DNA of 64,000 bases from PLanc-01 sp035342095 (lineage in GTDB: Bacteria; Planctomycetota; Phycisphaerae; Sedimentisphaerales; Anaerobacaceae): contig DAOQWL010000021.1 in the NCBI GenBank assembly GCA_035342095.1, forward strand, positions 1-64,000, read 5' to 3'. A program made the translations under genes and the position numbers. The notes beneath the pieces were generated by a model. It searched no databases. It was not told the origin of the DNA and saw only the letters and a list, made by a program, of their open reading frames with translations. How positions within the stretch are numbered: the first letter of the stretch is position 1; every line of letters starts with the position of its first letter. Positions 41,642-51,385 of the stretch are shown piece after piece.

Positions 41642-43495
41642 ATGAAGAGAGACAGATGGGTGCGAATGGCGATGTGCGGATTGGCGCTGGTGCTGGCGGC
41701 GGGCGCTTCGGCGATCGGGGGCCCGGTCCGCATGAAGGTGCTGGTCCCGGAGAATCACGTGACTTATGAAGGGCTGATGGGCGGCACGATCGGGGCGTTC
41801 TGCTACCGGCAATCGGACGACCGGTTCTACATCTCGACGTACGGGACCAATCTGGGCATCCGCTGCTACGTCAGTGCCGATCAGCGGTTCCCCCTGTACG
41901 TGGAATATCCGCTGGACGCCGAGAACGGCAAGTCCTGGCAGTGCGCGACCGAGTCGGACCTGCTGCGGATCGCCAGTTCCGTCGATGTCGAGGGCGGCAA
42001 GTTCAATTCCGACAACCCGGTCTCCTGTACGCCCAGCGGGATGATCATCAACCCCGCGCCGGTCACGGTCAACGGCTACTCCTATGGCGCCGGCGAGCTG
42101 GCCATTATCAGCGCGATGGGCAAAGCGGTGGACGCCTCGACGAACAAGCGCATGATCACCTGGGATTTCCGCGAGATCTGGTCCCCCACGACCAAGCAGC
42201 CGGACCGCGACAATGCCGAGTGGGATTCCGGCCTCCTCGAGACCGCCATCTTCGGGACCAAGTACGGCATCGGTCGTACGAACTGGAACGACGCGTTCAA
42301 TGCTCTGCTCACGCAACAGGCTGTGGCGGATGCCATCGGCCTGGGACCGCAGACGGTCAATATCAATAGCGATCAGGTCGGCGCCCGCCAGGCAGCCTTC
42401 GCCAGTGACGGGTCGCACGTCTACTTCGTCTCGATGGCCGCGGCTTCCTACGAGGTCGGCGGGGTCTGGTCCGTGGAACTGGCCACCAGGACGGTCAAGC
42501 GTCTGTTCGACAACAGTGACGCCCAATACGTCAAGAACAGCTCCGAGCCGGCCGTCCTGCCCGTCGGCGTGCGGAATCTGACCGGGGTGGAGTACAGCGA
42601 TCCCAATTTGGATCAGGTGCTCTTCAACTCGACCGACATCACGGGCAACGCCGGCGGCCTGAGCTGCCTCGTGGACGACGGTACGGATAATCCCCAGGTC
42701 TACGTGGCCTTGGACGCCAATCAGGTCTTTGATCTGCTGGAGATCGCAGAGCCCAACTACAACGACTACAAGAACATTCCGCAGGCCTGGTCCATTGCCA
42801 CCGGCGCGGACGGCACGATCTACACGTATATGAACCAGCCGTACGTGCTGCTGAAGTACGACACGAAGGGCCGTCTGGCGGCGGTCGCGCATCGGGCCTT
42901 GTCCTATGCCTTCAACAAGTCGCTGGGGTCCACCTCGACGAACACGGCCTATCTGCGTTTGCAGGTCCGCACGATCCACATCCCGCTCAATGCCGACGAT
43001 CCGAACGATCCGGGCATGGATATCCCGCAGTTGATGTTCATGTCCACCGCAGGCAAGTGCGTGGCCGGCGTGGACGTGTATCCGACCGGGGATTTCAACT
43101 GTGACGGCGTCATCACCCTGGCGGACATGAACTTCTTCAAGACGCAGATCCAGAAGACCCGCGCCGGGACGCTCCCGGTCATGGCCGACGGCCAGGCCTA
43201 CCTGGACTATCTCGAATGCGACCTCAACGGCAGCAGCGAGATCAATACCGCCAAGACGGGCTTGGCCGCTGCGTGCGTGACGGACAAGGACATGGCGATC
43301 CTCCATCAGTTCGTGCTGCCGGGCGACGCCAATCTTGACGGCTGCGTGGATGCCGCCGACGAGGCCATCGTCCAGGCCAACGTCGGGACCGCCACGGGCA
43401 TGGACTGGTCCCAGGGCGATTTCGACTTCGACGACGATGTCGATGCGGACGACCTGGCTCTGTTGACCGCTAATATGGGAACCTGTGCCAATTAA
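41642..43495 (+). CDS. Secreted protein of unknown function with dockerin-type repeats
   Basis: A signal peptide (MAMCGLALVLAAGASA) is followed by about 460 residues with repeated beta-propeller-like phrases (FYISTYGTNLGI, SDGSHVYFVSMAA, TGADGTIYTYMNQ). I do not recognise the fold further. The last 130 residues hold several calcium-binding dockerin-type loops (GDFNCDGVITLADM, GDANLDGCVDAADEAIV, GDFDFDDDVDADDLAL). It is probably exported and bound to a cohesin partner or the envelope. The ATG at 41642 is six bases from GGAG. ATGs at 41639 and 41624 are alternatives. It precedes a pseudopilin gene by 12 bases. Confidence 0.7.
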   Translation: MKRDRWVRMAMCGLALVLAAGASAIGGPVRMKVLVPENHVTYEGLMGGTIGAFCYRQSDDRFYISTYGTNLGIRCYVSADQRFPLYVEYPLDAENGKSWQCATESDLLRIASSVDVEGGKFNSDNPVSCTPSGMIINPAPVTVNGYSYGAGELAIISAMGKAVDASTNKRMITWDFREIWSPTTKQPDRDNAEWDSGLLETAIFGTKYGIGRTNWNDAFNALLTQQAVADAIGLGPQTVNINSDQVGARQAAFASDGSHVYFVSMAAASYEVGGVWSVELATRTVKRLFDNSDAQYVKNSSEPAVLPVGVRNLTGVEYSDPNLDQVLFNSTDITGNAGGLSCLVDDGTDNPQVYVALDANQVFDLLEIAEPNYNDYKNIPQAWSIATGADGTIYTYMNQPYVLLKYDTKGRLAAVAHRALSYAFNKSLGSTSTNTAYLRLQVRTIHIPLNADDPNDPGMDIPQLMFMSTAGKCVAGVDVYPTGDFNCDGVITLADMNFFKTQIQKTRAGTLPVMADGQAYLDYLECDLNGSSEINTAKTGLAAACVTDKDMAILHQFVLPGDANLDGCVDAADEAIVQANVGTATGMDWSQGDFDFDDDVDADDLALLTANMGTCAN

Positions 43496-43507
43496 GTGGT
43501 AGCAACG

Positions 43508-44194
43508 ATGTCAGTTTTTTCCAGAACGAAGCGACGCGATGCGTTCACGCTGATCGAGCTGCTGGTCGTGATTGCGGTGATTGCGCTGCTCATGGCCGTG
43601 CTGCTGCCCAGCCTGAAGCGGGCTCGCGACCAGGCCCGTCTCACCGCCTGCACGGCGCATCTCAAGCAGGTGGGCTTGGCCATGCACATGTACGCCTCGG
43701 ATTTCGACGACAAGTTTCCGAGCAAGGAAGTTCTGGGTGGTTTCAACTTTCGGGCGGCCCCCGGGTACAAGAACCCTTTTGATCCCCGGGGGCTCCCCGA
43801 AAAATACGGGTTGGCGGGCATCCTGGACAAGACCCACGTGCTCGAAGGCAACAGCAAGGTCTGGCGTTGCCCGGCCCAGCCGCACAAGTGGATGCGGGAG
43901 CTGGGCAACACCTATGCGTTCAGCATTGCTGCCATGCTCGAGAAGACCAAGACCTTCCAGATGAAGCTTTACAGCGGCACGTGGATGGTGTGGGACAACT
44001 GGATGTACAAGCCGTACACGCCGGGCGTGCGGGCGCCGGGCCCTGTCACCGGGTTCTTGATCGACAAGGAAGAACGCCTGATGCCCCACAATAGCAATAC
44101 CAGCAACGCAGATTACGAGTTCTGCTTCTTCAACATCCTCTACGCGGATTCGCACGTGGCGACGCGCCGTGAACAATGGCAGGACCAGAACTGA
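43508..44194 (+). CDS. Type II secretion-like pseudopilin (planctomycete class)
   Basis: The N-terminus DAFTLIELLVVIAVIALLMA is a strong prepilin signal and helix, although the residue before Phe is Ala rather than the usual Gly. After the helix comes LKRARDQARLTACTAHLKQV with YASDFDDKFPS, and the C-terminal part holds NILYADSHVATRR, a degenerate form of the conserved VDGHV element. Such proteins are abundant in planctomycetes and assemble into short pseudopili or are surface-exposed. The ATG at 43508 is 12 bases past the dockerin gene stop, so the two are likely co-expressed. Confidence 0.85.
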   Translation: MSVFSRTKRRDAFTLIELLVVIAVIALLMAVLLPSLKRARDQARLTACTAHLKQVGLAMHMYASDFDDKFPSKEVLGGFNFRAAPGYKNPFDPRGLPEKYGLAGILDKTHVLEGNSKVWRCPAQPHKWMRELGNTYAFSIAAMLEKTKTFQMKLYSGTWMVWDNWMYKPYTPGVRAPGPVTGFLIDKEERLMPHNSNTSNADYEFCFFNILYADSHVATRREQWQDQN

Positions 44195-44225
44195 TCTCGA
44201 TTATCCTTTGTTTTTCTGATTTGCT

Positions 44226-46412
44226 TTGAAACGATCCATCCTGTGCATCGCGGGAATCCTCCTGCTCGGCTCGGTGCGGACCTGGGCGGGGGGGACGATC
44301 CCTGTCCGTCTGGTGGGCGGCCGGCTGTGCGCCCGCTGTACGCTGTCGGCCGGCCAGGACAACGTCACCGCCCAGTTCGTGATTAACCTGGGCGGCGCCT
44401 ACGGCGTGGTCCTCGACCAGGACGCCTGTACGATCCTGAGTCTGGCCCCCGACGCGGTCGTCACCCTCGATTTCCAGTCGCAGGGCAAGCTCGCCGATCA
44501 GGCGTATCGCAAGGCGGACCTCGGCAACCTGAAGGAATTCACCACTCGATATGCGACGGAACTGGAGGAGATCCCCGTCTGGGGCATGGTGGGTCTCACG
44601 GCGTTCGGCGAAGCGGGGATCCGACTCGACATCCGCGAGGGCCGTCTGATATTCGGTCCCATGGCCGACGCGGACGATGCCTGGCACACCATCCGGTACA
44701 CCGATGCCTCGGGCCAGTACCGAACCACGATCGAGCCGATGGCCGACTACAAGCTGCGTGCGGGCTTCACCACAGCCAGCTACGAGACCCGCATCGACGG
44801 GATTTGCGCCGCTCTGGCCGAACGACCCGGCGGCAACTTCGACCGATGCACCCTGGGCACGCTGAACCTCAGCGAATATACCGCCATCCGTCCGGTGGAA
44901 GGACTCAGCGAGCAGCTCGTCGAGTGCGACGCGATCATCGGCAACAGCTTCTGGCAGGACTTCGTGATCCAGATCGATCCTCTGCAGAAGGCGATCCGGC
45001 TCCAGGCCAAACTCGACCGGCAGTCGGACCTGGGCGAGCAGCAGTACTTCATGGCCTTTGCCGAAGACGACGTCGAGGGCATGGAACAGTACCTCGCGGC
45101 GCATCCTCAGTCCCGCCTGGCTCGGGAAGCGTCGCTGACGGTGTTGACGCGCCGCGTGCAGGACCCGTCGGCGTCTGCGGACTCGCTCCAGCAGGCGGCT
45201 CGATCTCTGCGGCAGACCGTCCCGCCCAAGGAGGCGTCCGCGGAGCTGCTGGCGCTGGCCGACACGCTCAGCAGTGGGTCGGACGACCGGCTCGACCACG
45301 TTGCCCTGCTCCTGGAACAGGCGAGCCAGTGCGCCCAGCAGACCACGGACGCCGCGTTGATCGCACGTGACATCGAGGTCCGTCGCGGCAGTCTGTCCCT
45401 GGCGAAAGGCGACCTCAAAGAGGCCCGCGTACACCTGCTGTCCGCCCTGTTCGGCCAGCCGGACAACCCCCTCTACAACTACTGGATGGGACGCTACTAC
45501 GAAGCCAAAGACCAGAAGGTGCGGGCATGGTCCCGCTACCTCCGGGCCGGCATGGGCGACAAGCCCGTCAGCGAGGCCATCGCAGCCCTGGAGCGCCTGA
45601 CCAACGACCCGAACCTGCGGCAGGATTTCTCCGTGCAAGACGCCCAGGACTTCCTGGAGGGCCACATCCCGGCGTACAGCCCGGCCGATCTCGCCGGCCG
45701 CTGGCGGCATCCGCCCGACACACTCGTCGAAGCCCTTATGTGCGCGGACAACGCCAAGACCACAGCGGTCAATCTGGCCCTGCGAGCCCTCGCGGAAGAA
45801 GGGGTCCTCGTCCTGTGCTATCACATCAATGCCCCGGACCCCGATCCGCTGGCCAATGCCGCGACGGTCGAGGTCGCCAAGCGCCTGGGGATCGAGAGCA
45901 CGCCGACCGTCCTGCTCAACGGCCGAGCTGTCCCCCTGACGGAGCAGGATCTGAGCGACCCGAACCGTGTTCTGACTGCCCTGACCCGGGCGGAGGCTGG
46001 TACGACGCTGCAGCACGTGGCGGTCGAGATCGAGCCCGCGCCCGAGGAGAAACGCGAGATCGCTGTTGTCTGGCCCGATGCCCTGGAGGCCGACGTGAAC
46101 CGCGCGGACGTCTTCTGCGTGGAATCCGCGGTCCTGTTGAACTCGGCCAACCAATGTTGGCTGCACGGCCCGGTCGTCCGCGGCCAACTGTCGCAGAACG
46201 ACCTTCAGCGGACACCGGGACGTCTGGCCGGTATTCTGGACCCGCAAGCTGTGCTTGCCGAACAGGAGGCCTTTGCCCATCGGATCGAGTCGGAACTCGG
46301 GATCACCTACCGGACGATCCCGACCTACATCGACGTTCGTCGCTGCTCGGTCCTGGTCAAGCTCTACGACAGGGACGGGAATGTGCTGGCCGTGGGGACC
46401 GCGCCGTTATAA
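44226..46412 (+). CDS. Exported protein: degenerate retropepsin-like domain, repeat region, thioredoxin-like domain
   Basis: A signal peptide (SILCIAGILLLGSVRTWAG) is followed by a domain with FVINLGGAYGVVLDQDAC, where an aspartyl protease would have a D-T-G motif, and later IGNSFWQDFVIQIDP, which resembles the second half of retropepsin-like proteins. Loss of the Asp suggests a binding rather than catalytic role. The middle is helical and TPR-like (residues about 290-480). Residues about 500-600 look thioredoxin-like (VEVAKRLGIESTPTVLLNG) but lack a CxxC pair. The start is a TTG at 44226 with no clear ribosome site. It heads the MoxR cluster, 9 bases before the next gene. Confidence 0.6.
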   Translation: MKRSILCIAGILLLGSVRTWAGGTIPVRLVGGRLCARCTLSAGQDNVTAQFVINLGGAYGVVLDQDACTILSLAPDAVVTLDFQSQGKLADQAYRKADLGNLKEFTTRYATELEEIPVWGMVGLTAFGEAGIRLDIREGRLIFGPMADADDAWHTIRYTDASGQYRTTIEPMADYKLRAGFTTASYETRIDGICAALAERPGGNFDRCTLGTLNLSEYTAIRPVEGLSEQLVECDAIIGNSFWQDFVIQIDPLQKAIRLQAKLDRQSDLGEQQYFMAFAEDDVEGMEQYLAAHPQSRLAREASLTVLTRRVQDPSASADSLQQAARSLRQTVPPKEASAELLALADTLSSGSDDRLDHVALLLEQASQCAQQTTDAALIARDIEVRRGSLSLAKGDLKEARVHLLSALFGQPDNPLYNYWMGRYYEAKDQKVRAWSRYLRAGMGDKPVSEAIAALERLTNDPNLRQDFSVQDAQDFLEGHIPAYSPADLAGRWRHPPDTLVEALMCADNAKTTAVNLALRALAEEGVLVLCYHINAPDPDPLANAATVEVAKRLGIESTPTVLLNGRAVPLTEQDLSDPNRVLTALTRAEAGTTLQHVAVEIEPAPEEKREIAVVWPDALEADVNRADVFCVESAVLLNSANQCWLHGPVVRGQLSQNDLQRTPGRLAGILDPQAVLAEQEAFAHRIESELGITYRTIPTYIDVRRCSVLVKLYDRDGNVLAVGTAPL

Positions 46413-46421
46413 GGATTCACG

Positions 46422-47885
46422 ATGTCGAACACGCAGGTAATGCAACAGATGCAGGCGATGCTGGGCCCGGCCAGGGCCCGCCTGGGCCGCCTGCGCCTGG
46501 CGCGAGGCCTGCGGGAAGCCCTGGTCCTCGGGTCGCTTGTGACGCCGGCGACCTTGGGCGTCACCCTGCTGCTCGGCTTGCTGGTCCGCCCGATGGGGGC
46601 GCTCACCCGATGGCAACTGGCGATGATCGTCGGCGCTGCGCTGTCGAGCGCCGCAGCCTGTCTGATCCTCAAGTGCGGCCGGCTGCTCCTCCACAGGCCT
46701 TCCTGGCAGGACGCGGCTGAAGTTCTCGACGGCGCGGGCAACCCTCACGATCTGATCGTTACCGCCTACGACCTGGCTGGGCAGAATCGCAACTCGATCT
46801 TTGCCCGGATGGCTGTCGAACGCGGGGTCACGGCCCTAAAGGCCGGGAGGAATCGTCCGTTTGGCTTGGCGGCACCCTCCCCTGCCGGCAGCCGGATCGG
46901 CATGGGGCTACTGGCCACTCTGCTCCTGGCAGCGGTGGTGGTCCTGCTCCCTCGCGCCGGCGGCGAGGTCGTGACAGTCGTCGGCACAGCATCTGCTGAT
47001 TCGCCCGCTTCCACGGACGCCTCCACGGCGCTCGTGCAGGCTCAGCGCGAACAGGCAGAGCCCCCGTCCGTGTCCCGCCCGGCGATCCAGGCACTCTCGG
47101 CCTCACGACAGACCAAGGCCCAGGAGGCCCTCCTTGCCGTCTTGCCGACCAGCTTGGCCAGGACGGGCGCCTCCCAGAACGAAGCCGGTCCCACGCGTCA
47201 GGCGTTCTCCGCGCAGAGCCCGTCGGCCAATGCCGCCTCTCCGCAGGAGACGCCGCCCAGCGACAGTCGCCCATCGGCGACGCCGCGAGCGACGGCGCAT
47301 CCTGCTTCGCCGCCATCTGCGGAAGAGGAGTCCTCCACGAACCCAACTCACACCCGCCAGCGGGCCGGAGGCAGCGGCGCTCCGGATTCGGAATCGCGAC
47401 TCAAAGCCAGTCTGCTGTCCGGCGAGACCGACCCCGATTCGGACGAGGAGAATCAGGACGACCTTCGCCAGGAGAAACAGCAACAGCGGGCCCTGGCGGG
47501 CACGGGCGGCCAGCCCCTGCTCTCCGACCGGCTCGGGGCGCCGTCTCGCGAGCTGGGCCTGTCGGGGAAGAAGAGCGACCTGCCGCCCGAGGGTCGCGGC
47601 GGTCCCAGCGATTTGAAGAGGTCCCGCGCGACGGCCACCATCCTGTCCGGCCTGCCGGTGCCCGTCCACGTCAAGGGTATGAAACAGCAGGGCAAGTCCA
47701 AGTCCCAGGCGCGAGCCATGCCGCTCGGGGCCAGCGACACCGAGTCGCGGTCCGTGGTCGAGGCCGCAGGGCCCGGGCACGAGGGCCACGTCCGACGGTA
47801 TGCCCCCGACGAAGCGTGGCAAGCCGTGCTTGGCCGATATTATCAGAACCTGCGAGAATCCGAGTCCAACCAGCAATCAGAGTGA
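46422..47885 (+). CDS. Membrane protein of the MoxR cluster, unknown function
   Basis: The protein has two membrane helices near the N-terminus (LVTPATLGVTLLLGLLV; LAMIVGAALSSAAACLI) and a third at about residue 165 (IGMGLLATLLLAAVVVLL). A long low-complexity Ser/Pro/Ala/Glu-rich segment follows, and a short folded end (APDEAWQAVLGRYYQNLRES). The layout resembles uncharacterised membrane proteins that accompany MoxR/DUF58 genes. The ATG has AAGGATTCACG upstream. It is separated by nine bases from both neighbours, so it belongs to the operon. No enzyme motif is visible. Confidence 0.65.
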   Translation: MSNTQVMQQMQAMLGPARARLGRLRLARGLREALVLGSLVTPATLGVTLLLGLLVRPMGALTRWQLAMIVGAALSSAAACLILKCGRLLLHRPSWQDAAEVLDGAGNPHDLIVTAYDLAGQNRNSIFARMAVERGVTALKAGRNRPFGLAAPSPAGSRIGMGLLATLLLAAVVVLLPRAGGEVVTVVGTASADSPASTDASTALVQAQREQAEPPSVSRPAIQALSASRQTKAQEALLAVLPTSLARTGASQNEAGPTRQAFSAQSPSANAASPQETPPSDSRPSATPRATAHPASPPSAEEESSTNPTHTRQRAGGSGAPDSESRLKASLLSGETDPDSDEENQDDLRQEKQQQRALAGTGGQPLLSDRLGAPSRELGLSGKKSDLPPEGRGGPSDLKRSRATATILSGLPVPVHVKGMKQQGKSKSQARAMPLGASDTESRSVVEAAGPGHEGHVRRYAPDEAWQAVLGRYYQNLRESESNQQSE

Positions 47886-47894
47886 AGGGCTATT

Positions 47895-48920
47895 ATGCAA
47901 GAGTCGTTGTGCACACCCGAAGAATGGAAGGAAGGCCAGGCGGCCATCGACGCCTTCAAGGAGACCTTCGTCACCCTCAGAGATCAGGTCCGCACCCAGT
48001 TCATCGGGCAGGGAGCGCTGGTTGATGACCTGCTGTCGGCCCTGTTCGCGGGCGGCCACGTCCTGCTCGAAGGCGTTCCCGGCCTGGGCAAGACCATGCT
48101 CGTCCGCACCCTGTCGCAGGCAGTGCAGCTCGGCTACGAGCGGATTCAGTGTACTCCCGACCTGATGCCCGCGGACATCGTCGGCTGCATGACCCTGATC
48201 GAGACCGATCACGGCGGGCACCAGCTCACCTACCAGCAGGGTCCGGTCGTGTCGAACTTCGTGCTGGTCGATGAGATCAACCGGGCGACGCCGCGGACCC
48301 AGTCGGCCCTGCTCGAAGCCATGCAGGAAAGCCAGGTCACCGTGGGGACGCGGACCGTGCCCCTGCCGCAGCCCAACATCTTCATCGCGACGCAGAACCC
48401 CGTGGAGCAGGAGGGCACCTATCCCCTGCCCGAGGCCCAGATCGACCGGTTCATGGTCAAGCTGCTGGTCCGCTATCCGGACCCTGGCGATTATCATGCG
48501 ATCATCGACAACACGACGGGCGTCACGTCTCCTGCGATCCAGGCCGTGGTCGGCGGGGAGAAGATCCTGACGATGCGCCGGTGGGTCCGCCAGGTCGAGA
48601 TCAGCCGGCCGGTCCTGGACTACGCCGTGCGCCTGGTGGTGGCCACGCAGCCGGAACACACCAGCTTGGACCTGGTCAAAGAGGCAGTCGCTCTCGGCGT
48701 CAGTCCTCGCGGCGTGCAGTCGCTCGTCGTGATGGGCAAGGTCAAGGCCCTCCTGGACGGGCGGACCTCGGTCTCCTGCAAGGACCTCCAGTCCGTGGCC
48801 CTGGCGACCCTGCGGCACCGCGTACTGCTGAGCTACCGGGCGGCCGCCCAGCGGATCACTCAGGATCAGGTGGTCGAAGCGGTGCTCCAGAGCACCCCGA
48901 CGACCGGACATTCCGCGTGA
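47895..48920 (+). CDS. MoxR-family AAA+ ATPase
   Basis: Walker A (LLEGVPGLGKTMLVRTL), Walker B with the acidic pair (VLVDEINRATPRTQSALLEA) and sensor region (IFIATQNPVEQEGTYPLPEA) are all intact. At 341 residues the length is normal. MoxR proteins act as chaperones that mature or remodel partner complexes, usually together with VWA proteins encoded next to them. Here it is followed directly by DUF58 and two VWA proteins, which are the expected partners. GAAGGG precedes the ATG. The substrate is unknown. Confidence 0.96.
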   Translation: MQESLCTPEEWKEGQAAIDAFKETFVTLRDQVRTQFIGQGALVDDLLSALFAGGHVLLEGVPGLGKTMLVRTLSQAVQLGYERIQCTPDLMPADIVGCMTLIETDHGGHQLTYQQGPVVSNFVLVDEINRATPRTQSALLEAMQESQVTVGTRTVPLPQPNIFIATQNPVEQEGTYPLPEAQIDRFMVKLLVRYPDPGDYHAIIDNTTGVTSPAIQAVVGGEKILTMRRWVRQVEISRPVLDYAVRLVVATQPEHTSLDLVKEAVALGVSPRGVQSLVVMGKVKALLDGRTSVSCKDLQSVALATLRHRVLLSYRAAAQRITQDQVVEAVLQSTPTTGHSA

Positions 48921-48927
48921 GGCGACC

Positions 48928-49794
48928 ATGCTGCTGGACGAACACGAACTTTACGGCCTGGCCCCTCTGCGATTGCGGCTGCTGATGCGCCCCCGGCGGC
49001 AGAGCCCCGCCGATTTCAGCTCGCGCGACAAGGGACTGGGCCTGGAATTCGCCGACTATCAGCTCTTCCAGCCGGGCGACGATATCCGCCACGTGGACTG
49101 GACTCACTTCCACAAGGACGGTCGCCTGGTCGTGCGCAAGTACGATCAGCACGAGACCGTCGCGATTCACCTGATGATGGACCTGTCCGCTTCGATGGCG
49201 TGCCTGGGCGAAGACAAGCCGCGGGTGGTCAAGCGGCTCTGCGCCGCACTGGCCTTCTGCCTCCTGCACAACGGCGCCAAGGTCGTCCTGCACCCGGTCG
49301 GACATCCATCCCTGCGACGTCGCTTCTCCGCGGCCACCCAATGGGAGACGTGCCAGGGCGCGATCGAGGCGCTGCCCGTGGGAGGTGTGCTGACGCTCGT
49401 CGATGAGGTCCGCCAGTTCTGCTACGCCAGCTCGCGAAGGGATCACCTGATCGTGCTGTCGGACTTCCTGACCGACCATGAAGACGCAGGCTTGGCCTCC
49501 TGCCTGGGGGACCTGAGCCACCGTGCGGTCCTGATCCATCCGACCTGTGCGGCCGAAGTGGAACCGGCTCTGGAGGGCGGCTTGACCCTCGTCGAAGCCG
49601 AATCCGCAGGGACCGCGTCGCTGACCGTGGATCGCCAGGTCATCGCCGCGTATCAGCAGGCATATCGCCAGTACTACGACGGCCTGCGACAGGACGCCGA
49701 GCGGTGCGCGTGCCGCTACCTGGAGGTCGCCTGCGACGATCCGTTGCACCGCCAGATGGAATCGCTGGCGCCGAACGGAGTCCTGAACCTATGA
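48928..49794 (+). CDS. DUF58 domain protein
   Basis: The protein shows the DUF58 signature GLGLEFADYQLFQPGDDIRH plus VDW, followed by a VWA-like fold with DLSASMACLG, a modified metal-ion site (D-x-S-x-S is kept as DLSAS). DUF58 proteins are regular companions of MoxR in envelope-stress and aerotolerance operons. The ATG at 48928 has GAGGCG at seven bases. It lies seven bases after the MoxR stop and 13 bases before the next gene. Its direct role is unknown, but a partner function for the ATPase is the standard expectation. Confidence 0.93.
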   Translation: MLLDEHELYGLAPLRLRLLMRPRRQSPADFSSRDKGLGLEFADYQLFQPGDDIRHVDWTHFHKDGRLVVRKYDQHETVAIHLMMDLSASMACLGEDKPRVVKRLCAALAFCLLHNGAKVVLHPVGHPSLRRRFSAATQWETCQGAIEALPVGGVLTLVDEVRQFCYASSRRDHLIVLSDFLTDHEDAGLASCLGDLSHRAVLIHPTCAAEVEPALEGGLTLVEAESAGTASLTVDRQVIAAYQQAYRQYYDGLRQDAERCACRYLEVACDDPLHRQMESLAPNGVLNL

Positions 49795-49807
49795 GAAAGG
49801 AACGACG

Positions 49808-51385
49808 GTGACATTCCACGGCATCTCTCCGACAGCGGCCCTGGCTCTGGCCGCGGGCACGGTGGCCGTCCTGACGGCGGCGCACCTTTTGCACCGGCGC
49901 TATCGGCGTGTCGTGGTCCCGGCTCTGCGATTCTGGTCGGCGGCCCTGAGAAAGCACCGCCAGGACACGCTGGGCGGCCGGCTCCGCCATCCGCTGACCT
50001 GGCTGCTGCTGTGCAGCCTGGCGGGACTGATGATCCTGGGGATGCTGCAGCCCGCCTTCTCGGGCGACTGGGGTCCGCGTCCCTGGGTCGTCGTGGTGGA
50101 CCGCCGAGCCAGCATGAGACTGCCGTGCGACGCGGACTCCTGCCGATTGGTCCGCGCCCGGACTCTGGCTCGAGACTTCCTGGGTCGAGCGGCCGGTCCC
50201 GTTGGGGTTACGCTCATCTCTGTGGATCACACGGCCAGCGTCCTGGCGGGCGCCGACGACCCCAAGGCAGAATCCCTGTATCACTTGGCGCGTCTGACCT
50301 GCACCGACCAGACCGACGGTCCAGGCATGGAGCAGGCGCTGACGCTGGCGGATACGCTGGTTCGGCGCGAGCCTCGCACCGGTGTGTTGGTTCTGACCGA
50401 TCATTCACCCGCCGGCTGGGACGTGCCCGCGTCCCTGCGATCGCACCTGACTGTGCTGAATGTGGCCGAGAAGGTGGACAATCTGGCGGTGCTGCCGCCG
50501 GAGATCGCGCCCATGGCCGACGGCACATATCAACTCAAGGTGTGGCTCGCCCACTGGGGCAGCGAGCCCTGCCGGGCAACGCTCACCGTGCTGCACGACG
50601 GGCAGCCGGGAGAGACGTTGCCGGTGTCCCTGGCCGCCGGGCAGATGCGATCGTACGACTTCGTCTTCGGCGCCGACCAGATCGCGTTTCTCTCCGTGCG
50701 GGCGGACCGCGAGGAGGCCTACACGCTGGACAATCACGCGGCGCCGCCCACGTGGCAACGGCGCCGGGTGTTCCTTGCGGATGATGCGCCGCTGGCCCTG
50801 CAGGCGGTCGTCTCGGCCAATCCCGCGTACCAGCGCGCGACCGCGGCGGCTGAGGCGGATGTCTGCGTCTCCGTGGCCCGGAGCGAAGCGCGGGAAACAG
50901 GCGCGTATGGTCCTGTGCAGGTCACTGCGGCCCTGTGCCCGGACGAAGACCTGCGCCGGGCCTGGATGACGGACCTGTTCCTCGGTCCCAACGTGTCGCC
51001 GCTTGCCGAGAGCGGTTCGGCCGTCGTGCTGCTGTCCACTGCGGATACTCAGCCCCTGGCCGTGCGGTCCGACACAGTCCCAACGGTGGTCACGCTGTCG
51101 GCGTCCTTGTTCGATGACGGCGCGACCTTCTGGAAACAGCCTCAGTGCCCGGTCATTCTCGACGCGGTCCTGAATCCCGCGGCAAATGGGCCCAGAGACA
51201 CAGGCCTGTCCCACTGGTCCGGGGTGCGCTACAGCGATCTGACCTCGCCCGCGGCGGACGCGCAGACTGCCCAGGCACTGCCTGCCGTGCGGACTCACCT
51301 CCCGCTGGCGCGGGGCATCCTGTGGGTCGCGTTGCTCATGGCCCTGTGCGAACTCATGTGCTATGGCAGGGGGAGAATCGTCTGA
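49808..51385 (+). CDS. BatA-like membrane protein with degenerate VWA site
   Basis: Two N-terminal helices (AALALAAGTVAVLTAAHLL; LTWLLLCSLAGLMILGML) match the aerotolerance-regulator (BatA) N-terminal unit. A VWA-like region follows, starting VVVVDRRASMRL, in which the D-x-S-x-S metal site has become D-R-R-A-S, so it probably cannot bind metal. The C-terminal membrane helix (GILWVALLMALCELMCY) closes the protein. GTG start at 49808 behind AAAGGAACGACG. The stop overlaps the start of the giant downstream protein (TGATG), which keeps an intact VWA site. Confidence 0.8.
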   Translation: MTFHGISPTAALALAAGTVAVLTAAHLLHRRYRRVVVPALRFWSAALRKHRQDTLGGRLRHPLTWLLLCSLAGLMILGMLQPAFSGDWGPRPWVVVVDRRASMRLPCDADSCRLVRARTLARDFLGRAAGPVGVTLISVDHTASVLAGADDPKAESLYHLARLTCTDQTDGPGMEQALTLADTLVRREPRTGVLVLTDHSPAGWDVPASLRSHLTVLNVAEKVDNLAVLPPEIAPMADGTYQLKVWLAHWGSEPCRATLTVLHDGQPGETLPVSLAAGQMRSYDFVFGADQIAFLSVRADREEAYTLDNHAAPPTWQRRRVFLADDAPLALQAVVSANPAYQRATAAAEADVCVSVARSEARETGAYGPVQVTAALCPDEDLRRAWMTDLFLGPNVSPLAESGSAVVLLSTADTQPLAVRSDTVPTVVTLSASLFDDGATFWKQPQCPVILDAVLNPAANGPRDTGLSHWSGVRYSDLTSPAADAQTAQALPAVRTHLPLARGILWVALLMALCELMCYGRGRIV

